5,163 bases of DNA from Comamonadaceae bacterium (GTDB lineage Bacteria > Pseudomonadota > Gammaproteobacteria > Burkholderiales > Burkholderiaceae_C): positions 1-5,163 of the forward strand of contig CANGZG010000157.1 in NCBI GenBank assembly GCA_947458415.1. The letters run 5' to 3'. The position numbers were made by a program, and so were the translations under genes. Below are positions 1 to 5,163 of this stretch, one piece after another. The notes under the pieces were generated by a model. The model was not told the DNA's origin, did not search any database, and saw nothing but the letters and a program-made list of their open reading frames with translations. Every line of letters starts with the position of its first letter. Within the stretch, counting starts at the first letter, position 1.

Positions 1-2080
1 GTACCAGACTGGCACTGGAAATCACCGACCCCAAACCCGCAATCCCACGAAGTTCCCGCTCCAATTGGGTCGCGGTCTGCTGCAAGGTGACCGGGTCATC
101 GCCCGTCAGCATGACCAGGTATTTCTCACCGGACGCGCCGAGTCCGACTTTGACCCGCATGCCCGGCATGTCTGACAACATTTGGCGCATTTGCTTTTCA
201 ATCACCCCTTTGCGCGGTCGCTCACCACGCTCTGTGAGTTGTATCGTCAAGGTCGCCATGCGGGTTTCTGCGCTGGCCTGCGGCATGCTCGGGTCTGAAC
301 CGGCAGAACCGCCGCCGATGGTGGTGTAAACCGATTTGACCTGCGGCAAAGTCATGACGCGTTGGCGAACTTCTTCTGCGGTTTTTTCAGTGAACGCCAG
401 CGATGTGCCCGGGGGCAACTCAATGCCCACCTGTGTTTGCGAGTTGTCATCCGGCGGAATGAAACCGGTGGGCAACAAAGGAATCAAACTGAGGGAAGCA
501 ATGAAAAAAGCCGCTGCGCCCAGCGCTGTCCAAAAACGATGGGTCAAACACCATCGCACCATGCGCAGATACACCGGCATCCAAAACGGCACAGGGGCGG
601 GTTTGTTCGAGGGCTTGAGCATGTAAGCCGCCATCATGGGTGTCAGCATGCGGGCCACCACCAGGGAAGCAAACACTGCCAACGCGGCGGTCCAGCCGAA
701 TTGCACAAAAAATTTGCCGGGGATACCGCTCATGAAAGCAGTGGGCAAAAACACCGCCACCAAGGTGAAGGTGGTGGCAATCACGGCCAGACCGATTTCA
801 TCGGCCGCCTCCATTGCCGCAGCAAAGGGCGACTTGCCCATGTACAAATGCCGCTCAATGTTCTCCACTTCCACAATCGCATCGTCCACCAAAATACCAA
901 CCACCAAGGACAGCGCCAACAAGCTGATGACATTGATAGAAAAACCCAAATACCACATGCCAATGAACGCCGGGAGCACCGACAAGGGCAAGGCCACGGC
1001 AGACACGAACGTGGCGCGCAGGTCACGCAAAAACAACCAGACCACCAACACGGCGAGCAAGGCGCCCTCATAAAGCAAGATCAATGACGCGTTGTACTCC
1101 TGCCTGACTGGCGTGACAAAGTCAAAGGCGGTGGTGATGGTCACATCTGGATGGGCTGCACGCAATTCTTCCAACGCTTTGAACACGCGCTCGCCCACAT
1201 CGACTTCGCTGGCACCGCGACTGCGCGACACCTCGAAACCCACCACTGGTTTGCCATTCAAATACGCAGCCGAGCGCTTTTCCGCAAAGGTGTCGGTGAC
1301 GGTGGCAATGTCACTCAAACGGACACGGCCACCTTGACCGACTGCGATGTCAAGTTCTGCCAATTCCGCGGCTGAGCTGACTGTGGCGATGGTGCGCAGC
1401 GGTTGTTCGCTGCCACCCAAATCGGTACGACCGCCAGCGCTTTCGCTTTGCACTTGACGCAATTGGCGCGACACGTCAGCCGCAGAAATGCGCAAAGACT
1501 GCATTCGCACAGGGTCAAGCGCAATGTCGACTTGACGTTGAACACCACCCACCCGGGTGACCGAGCCCACACCTTTGAGAGACAACAAGCGTCTGACCAC
1601 GGTTTGGTCGACAAACCAACTCAAGCCCTCTTCGTCGAAATTGGGTGAGGTGATGGTGAACGCCAACACGGGTGCCCCGGTCAGGTCGAGTTTTTTGACA
1701 ACCGGCTCCAGCAGGTCATTGGGCAAATCGCTGCGGGCTCTGCTGACCGCAGAGCGGATTTCATCCAGCGCTTCTTGCACCGGTTTTTCAATGCGAAATT
1801 CGCAGGTCACCAACACCGAGCCATCTTGTACTTTGGTGTAAATGTTTTTCAAACCCTGTACCGACACCACGGCATTTTCAATTTTGCGCGCCACCTCGGT
1901 TTCCATTTGTCCGGGGGAGGCCCCGGGCAACGACGCGGTGATGACGATGGTGGGTAAATCGAGGTCAGGAAAGTTTTGCACCTTCATGCTTTTGAAGGAC
2001 AACAAGCCCGCAAAACTCAGCAGCACAAACAGCACCACCCCAGGCACAGGGTTGCGTATGGACCAAGCAGATACGTTCAT
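1..2080 (-). CDS. RND multidrug-type efflux transporter (AcrB/HAE1-like), 3' end cut off by the window
   Basis: This is the inner-membrane proton-driven pump of a tripartite efflux system. The frame is open from ATG at 2080 to the left edge, giving 693 residues of the roughly 1,030 usual for the family. Visible in order: TM1 (about 12-30), then FPDLDLPTIVITASLPGASP and the first porter region (about 33-325), TM2-TM6 (about 332-487) and TM7 (about 515-537), followed by TGFIPPDD and the start of the second periplasmic region. TM4 holds GILVDDAIVEVENIE with D399 and D400, matching the proton-relay Asp pair D407/D408 of AcrB. The partner Lys of TM10 would lie beyond the edge. The DDAIV form and the adaptor type favour a drug/hydrophobe exporter over a CusA-like metal pump, but the substrate is unknown. 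The start overlaps the adaptor stop (ATGA), implying translational coupling. No frameshift or internal stop is seen in my translation. Confidence 0.95.
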   Translation of the reverse strand, partial: MNVSAWSIRNPVPGVVLFVLLSFAGLLSFKSMKVQNFPDLDLPTIVITASLPGASPGQMETEVARKIENAVVSVQGLKNIYTKVQDGSVLVTCEFRIEKPVQEALDEIRSAVSRARSDLPNDLLEPVVKKLDLTGAPVLAFTITSPNFDEEGLSWFVDQTVVRRLLSLKGVGSVTRVGGVQRQVDIALDPVRMQSLRISAADVSRQLRQVQSESAGGRTDLGGSEQPLRTIATVSSAAELAELDIAVGQGGRVRLSDIATVTDTFAEKRSAAYLNGKPVVGFEVSRSRGASEVDVGERVFKALEELRAAHPDVTITTAFDFVTPVRQEYNASLILLYEGALLAVLVVWLFLRDLRATFVSAVALPLSVLPAFIGMWYLGFSINVISLLALSLVVGILVDDAIVEVENIERHLYMGKSPFAAAMEAADEIGLAVIATTFTLVAVFLPTAFMSGIPGKFFVQFGWTAALAVFASLVVARMLTPMMAAYMLKPSNKPAPVPFWMPVYLRMVRWCLTHRFWTALGAAAFFIASLSLIPLLPTGFIPPDDNSQTQVGIELPPGTSLAFTEKTAEEVRQRVMTLPQVKSVYTTIGGGSAGSDPSMPQASAETRMATLTIQLTERGERPRKGVIEKQMRQMLSDMPGMRVKVGLGASGEKYLVMLTGDDPVTLQQTATQLERELRGIAGLGSVISSASLV
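2077..2080 (-). other. ATGA overlap of adaptor stop and transporter start
   Basis: On the minus strand the adaptor TGA (2079-2077) shares bases with the transporter ATG (2080-2078). A weak GGTGA (2095-2091) lies 10 bases upstream, inside the adaptor gene. This layout is typical of translational re-initiation, which would keep the two pump subunits in proportion; the coupling itself is inferred. Confidence 0.85.
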
Positions 2081-3174
2081 GGAACGACTTTCACCAAGTC
2101 CCCGTTGGTCAAAAAGCCTGCGCCGCGCACCACCACATTGGCTTGCAGCGGCAAGGCTGACGTGATTTCAATCATGTCACCTTGCCTGCGACCGACAGAC
2201 ACTTTGAGCAATTTGACACGTTGGTCTGGGCCCACCAGGTAAAGTTGTTGAAACCCATCGCGCACCACCAGTGACTGCTGTGGCACCAAGAGGGCTTTGG
2301 TGCTGCCGAATTCAAATTCACCGCGCACAAACATGCCGGGCTTGAGCAAACCTTGCGCCGCCGCAGGCAAATCCACATACACCAGGCCGGTGCGGTTTTG
2401 TGCGTCGACGGTGGGCGCAGTCAGACGAACCTGGCCACTGACCTCAGCGCCGCTGGCCAGCGTGATGCGCACTTTTTGGCCGGGCTTGATTCTGAACAAT
2501 TCGCTGGACACAAGGTCTGCACGCCACTCCAAGCGGTTGCCCCGAATCAGGCGAAACAATTCACTGCCCAAACCCACCACCGACCCCACGCTGGCCGTTC
2601 GCGAGGAAATGACACCGCTGTCCGGGGACCGCACTTGCGTTTGGTGCAAACGCAATTCAGTGACCGCCAAATTTGCTTGGGCAGACTCGACACGGGCCTT
2701 GGCCGTGGCTTCGGCAGTGACATCCTTGTTGTATTGCTGGGCGCTGATCACGCCACTGGGCTGCAAAGCACGGGCGCGGTCGGCGTTGGCTTGGGCTTCG
2801 GAGGCCACGGCTTTGGCTTCGTTCAATGCGGCTTTGGCTTGGTTGATTTCCGCCAAGACGGATTCGTTGGCAAACACCGCCAGCACCTGACCGGCCTTGA
2901 CCTGATCACCGACATTGACCCGCACTTGGGTCAAACGCAAACCGCCGATCTCTGCGCCGACACTGGCTTCTTGCCATGCCGCCACGGTGCCGTTGGCACT
3001 CAAACGTTGCGAGAGTTGCTGGTTTTGCGGTTGCGCCACTGTCACGGTCATCGCCGGTTTGGCTGCGGCTGCCGGTTTGGATTCCGGTTGTTGCGCAGTT
3101 GCGAGCAACGATAACGCGCCGATGGCCCCACACCCTGTCAGACGAACCCATGTCCGTCGCTGTATGAATTGCAT
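2077..3174 (-). CDS. RND efflux pump periplasmic adaptor (membrane fusion protein), AcrA/MexA type
   Basis: This 365-residue protein should sit in the periplasm and link an RND transporter to an outer-membrane channel. The N-terminus has basic residues (RR at 6-7, R11), a short hydrophobic stretch and a plausible signal-peptidase I site after A25-T26-A27. The lipoyl domain is split: first half about 68-102 (GLRLTQVRVNVGDQVKAGQV), second half about 177-210 (VRSPDSGVISSRTASVGSVV). Between them is an Ala/Glu-rich helical hairpin (about 104-175) whose tip carries R133, L137 and S144, the RLS spacing used for TolC docking. A beta-barrel (about 215-290, with LKPGMFVRGEFEF) and a membrane-proximal domain follow. 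Length is normal for the family, or slightly short. ATG at 3174 is chosen because AAAGG lies 7 bases upstream and no earlier in-frame ATG exists. The stop overlaps the transporter start, so the two are surely one operon. The substrate cannot be read from the sequence. Confidence 0.95.
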   Translation of the reverse strand: MQFIQRRTWVRLTGCGAIGALSLLATAQQPESKPAAAAKPAMTVTVAQPQNQQLSQRLSANGTVAAWQEASVGAEIGGLRLTQVRVNVGDQVKAGQVLAVFANESVLAEINQAKAALNEAKAVASEAQANADRARALQPSGVISAQQYNKDVTAEATAKARVESAQANLAVTELRLHQTQVRSPDSGVISSRTASVGSVVGLGSELFRLIRGNRLEWRADLVSSELFRIKPGQKVRITLASGAEVSGQVRLTAPTVDAQNRTGLVYVDLPAAAQGLLKPGMFVRGEFEFGSTKALLVPQQSLVVRDGFQQLYLVGPDQRVKLLKVSVGRRQGDMIEITSALPLQANVVVRGAGFLTNGDLVKVVP

Positions 3175-3211
3175 GTTTCTGCCTTTGAACAGATGAATGA
3201 ACGCGAGGTAC
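3175..3211 (-). other. Short parC-adaptor intergenic gap, no terminator seen
   Basis: This gap of 37 bases is the only non-coding sequence in the window. It contains the adaptor ribosome binding site and a small TTCATTCAT tandem repeat. I see no GC-rich hairpin followed by a T-run and no convincing -35/-10 pair, so parC and the pump genes may share a transcript. A promoter inside the 3' end of parC cannot be excluded by eye. Confidence 0.6.
3182..3186 (-). promoter_or_regulatory. Ribosome binding site of the adaptor gene
   Basis: The minus strand reads AAAGGCAGAAACATG, which places AAAGG 7 bases before the ATG at 3174. It is a partial match to the Shine-Dalgarno core but well spaced. It supports this ATG as the start, since the in-frame codons further upstream include no ATG. 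Confidence 0.55.
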
Positions 3212-5163
3212 TTACAACACCCTCAATACATGGGTGGGCTTGAAGCCCAAGTCCGCCATTTTTCCTTTTCGGGCTCGTGTGCCACGCGCATTATTCAAGC
3301 TTCTGATTTCCAGCGTTTCATCGCGGGCTTTACCCCCGCGACCCACGCCCAATAAACACACACTGCGGGTGTATGCGGCGGCACCCGCCAAGCTGTCTTT
3401 GTCTTCAAGGTCCATCAACATCAAACCGCGCCCGCCTTTTTCCATGGCTTTGAGCTCGGCAATGTCAAACGTCAGAATGCGTCCGCCAGTGGACGCGCAC
3501 ACCACATGCGTGGCAATCGGCAAGGGCTCGGCGCCATTGCCACCGCCCACGACCGAGGGCACGCACAACGTTTCACCCTGCTGCAAACTGATGAAAGCTT
3601 TGCCCCCTTTGTTGCGTGAGAGCAAGTTGTCAATGCAACACACAAAACCATAGCCGCCAGACCCACTGAGCAACAGCGTCATGGTGGTGGGGCCCGCGAG
3701 ATAGTGAACCAGCTGGGTGCCAGATTCGACATCCACCAAGGTGGTCACGGGTTGGCCGTCGCCTCTGGCACCGGGCAACGCAGACACGGGCACCGAATAC
3801 ACGCGACCATTCGATCCAAAGGCAATCAACGGGTCAACGGTGCGGCATTCAAACGTGTCGTACAAACCGTCGCCCGCTTTGAACGCAAAACTGCCGGGTT
3901 CGTGTCCATGGCCTTGGCGCACACGCACCCATCCTTTTTCAGACACCACGACGGTGACCGGTTCGTCAATGACTTTGACCTCGGCCACGGCCTTTTTCTC
4001 GGCCTGAATCAAGGTGCGGCGCGGGTCAGCAAACAACTTGGCGTCGGCTTCGATTTCTTTGACCATCAAGCGGCGCAATGAGGAGGTGCTGCCCAAAATG
4101 TCTTCCAAGCGGCCTTGCTCTTCCCGCAACTCTTTGAGTTCTTGTTCAATTTTGATGGCTTCGAGTCGCGCCAGTTGACGCAACCGAATGTCCAAAATGT
4201 CATCGGCTTGACGCTCGCTGAGCTTGAATCGCTCGATCAACGCAGGCTTGGGTTCATCACTGTGACGGATGATGCGAATCACCTCGTCAATGTTGAGCAA
4301 CACCAGTTGCCGGCCTTCCAAAATATGGATGCGCGCCAGCACCTTGTCCAAACGGAATTGCGAGCGGCGTTGCACGGTGGTTTGGCGAAAACTGATCCAC
4401 TCTTCCAACATCTGGCGCAGCGTCTTGGGCACGGGGCGGCCGTCCAAACCAACCATCGTGAGGTTGATCGAGGCCGAACTCTCTAAGCTGGTGTGCGCCA
4501 GCAAGGTGGTGATGAGTTCTTGTTGCTCAATGGTGCGTGTTTTCGGTTCAAACACCAAGCGCACGGGTGCATCTTTGGACGATTCATCACGCACACCATC
4601 CAACACCGACAGCACCGTGGCTTTGAGTTGGGTTTGTTCTGCTGTCAGCGCTTTTTTGCCGGTCTTGACCTTGGGGTTGGTCAACTCTTCAATTTCTTCC
4701 AGCACTTTTTGCGAGCTGACGTTTGGCGGCAATTCGTTGACCACCAATTGCCATTGGCCCCGCGCCAAATCTTCAATCACCCAACGCGCACGCACTTTGA
4801 GTGAACCGCGACCGCTGGCGTAGGCGTCAGAAATATCGGCGGCACTGCTGATGATTTGACCGCCACCGGGGTAGTCCGGGCCGGGCAGCCACTGCAGCAA
4901 TTCTTCGTGCGTCAACTTCGGGTTCTTGATCAACGCCACGCACGCATCAGCGACTTCGCGCAAATTGTGGCTGGGAATTTCGGTGGCCATGCCAACCGCA
5001 ATGCCACTGGCCCCATTGAGCAAGGCAAACGGCAGTCGCGCCGGCAATTGCTTGGGCTCTTCGGTGGAACCGTCGTAGTTGGGCTGAAAGTCGACCGTGC
5101 CTTCGTCGATTTCATCGAGCAACAAACTGGTGATGCGTGCCAAACGCGCCTCGGTGTAACGCA
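3212..5163 (-). CDS. parC: DNA topoisomerase IV subunit A (ParC), 5' end cut off by the window
   Basis: ParC is the breakage-reunion subunit of the type IIA enzyme topoisomerase IV (with ParE, ParC2ParE2), which decatenates daughter chromosomes and relaxes supercoils in the cytoplasm. Visible are 649 residues and a TAA stop; about 120 N-terminal residues lie beyond the right edge. The fragment opens with RYTEARL, so the catalytic Arg-Tyr pair is residues 1-2, the Tyr codon being 5156-5158. Next come LPARLP and GIAVGMATEIPSHN (about 39-66), the tower, the GLDGRP motif (about 238-243), the helical coiled-coil arm (about 315-360: LDIRLRQLARLEAIKIEQEL) and a C-terminal beta-pinwheel of about 250 residues. 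The pinwheel has no canonical GyrA box (QRRGGKG), only RNKGGKA, which argues for ParC over GyrA. The TTG at 5143 is internal, not the start. The quinolone-resistance region upstream of the Tyr is not visible. An insertion before RDES lengthens the protein relative to E. coli ParC. Confidence 0.96.
   Translation of the reverse strand, partial: RYTEARLARITSLLLDEIDEGTVDFQPNYDGSTEEPKQLPARLPFALLNGASGIAVGMATEIPSHNLREVADACVALIKNPKLTHEELLQWLPGPDYPGGGQIISSAADISDAYASGRGSLKVRARWVIEDLARGQWQLVVNELPPNVSSQKVLEEIEELTNPKVKTGKKALTAEQTQLKATVLSVLDGVRDESSKDAPVRLVFEPKTRTIEQQELITTLLAHTSLESSASINLTMVGLDGRPVPKTLRQMLEEWISFRQTTVQRRSQFRLDKVLARIHILEGRQLVLLNIDEVIRIIRHSDEPKPALIERFKLSERQADDILDIRLRQLARLEAIKIEQELKELREEQGRLEDILGSTSSLRRLMVKEIEADAKLFADPRRTLIQAEKKAVAEVKVIDEPVTVVVSEKGWVRVRQGHGHEPGSFAFKAGDGLYDTFECRTVDPLIAFGSNGRVYSVPVSALPGARGDGQPVTTLVDVESGTQLVHYLAGPTTMTLLLSGSGGYGFVCCIDNLLSRNKGGKAFISLQQGETLCVPSVVGGGNGAEPLPIATHVVCASTGGRILTFDIAELKAMEKGGRGLMLMDLEDKDSLAGAAAYTRSVCLLGVGRGGKARDETLEIRSLNNARGTRARKGKMADLGFKPTHVLRVL

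Noticed and set aside
362..1087. Long open frame of about 241 codons on the plus strand, antisense to the transporter gene
   Set aside because: The composition is dominated by His, Gln and Arg, as expected of a shadow frame, and it lies opposite the conserved TM2-TM7 coding sequence of the RND transporter.
2353..3114. Long open frame of about 253 codons on the plus strand, antisense to the adaptor gene
   Set aside because: Its translation is rich in His, Gln, Arg and Gly with no recognisable domain, and it lies fully opposite a clear adaptor gene. Such frames arise from the codon bias of the true strand.
3128..3174. Possible lipoprotein signal in the adaptor (LTGC, Cys at residue 15)
   Set aside because: The four residues match a lipobox, but the hydrophobic stretch lies mostly after the Cys rather than before it, and the N-terminal part is charged. 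A cleaved signal ending at ATA fits better.
5141..5143. TTG at 5143 as the start of the right-hand gene
   Set aside because: The frame stays open to the window edge and encodes RYTEAR just upstream, the conserved catalytic tyrosine motif, so the true start is outside.
3212..5163. Assignment of the right-hand gene as gyrA
   Set aside because: The C-terminal domain lacks a canonical QRRGGKG box and the lengths and motifs (LPARLP, GLDGRP, the short C-terminus) follow ParC.
1..5163. CRISPR arrays, insertion sequences, tRNA/rRNA genes, attachment sites or an undescribed defence-type system
   Set aside because: Coding sequence of three well-known families fills the window. I saw no spaced direct repeats, terminal inverted repeats, transposase motifs or RNA gene signatures.

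Overview
The window carries three genes, all on the minus strand and all reading leftwards. In transcription order they are the last ~85% of parC (topoisomerase IV subunit A, right part), a complete periplasmic adaptor gene of an RND efflux pump (middle), and the first two thirds of the matching inner-membrane RND transporter gene (left part, cut by the left edge). Coding sequence fills almost everything. The only gene-free stretch is the 37 bases between parC and the adaptor gene. The adaptor stop and transporter start overlap in an ATGA.

The organism looks like a betaproteobacterium of the order Burkholderiales, perhaps a Comamonadaceae member of moderately high GC. This rests on the style of the ParC protein (including an extra segment of about 20 residues before the RDES motif that I remember from betaproteobacterial ParC) and on codon use that favours TTG, CAA, GGC and CGC. 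It is an inference from memory, not a database result.

ParC is the DNA-cleaving and religating subunit of topoisomerase IV, which unlinks daughter chromosomes. The other two genes encode two parts of a tripartite drug-type efflux pump: the adaptor bridges the inner-membrane proton-driven transporter to a TolC-like outer-membrane channel. The channel gene is not in the window. The adaptor hairpin has a clear RLS docking signature, so a TolC-type partner is expected either beyond the left edge or elsewhere in the genome. No terminator is visible between parC and the pump genes, so read-through from the topoisomerase gene into the pump is plausible.

I see no mobile element, CRISPR array, RNA gene or new kind of system here. 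This is an ordinary chromosomal region with a few details worth checking.
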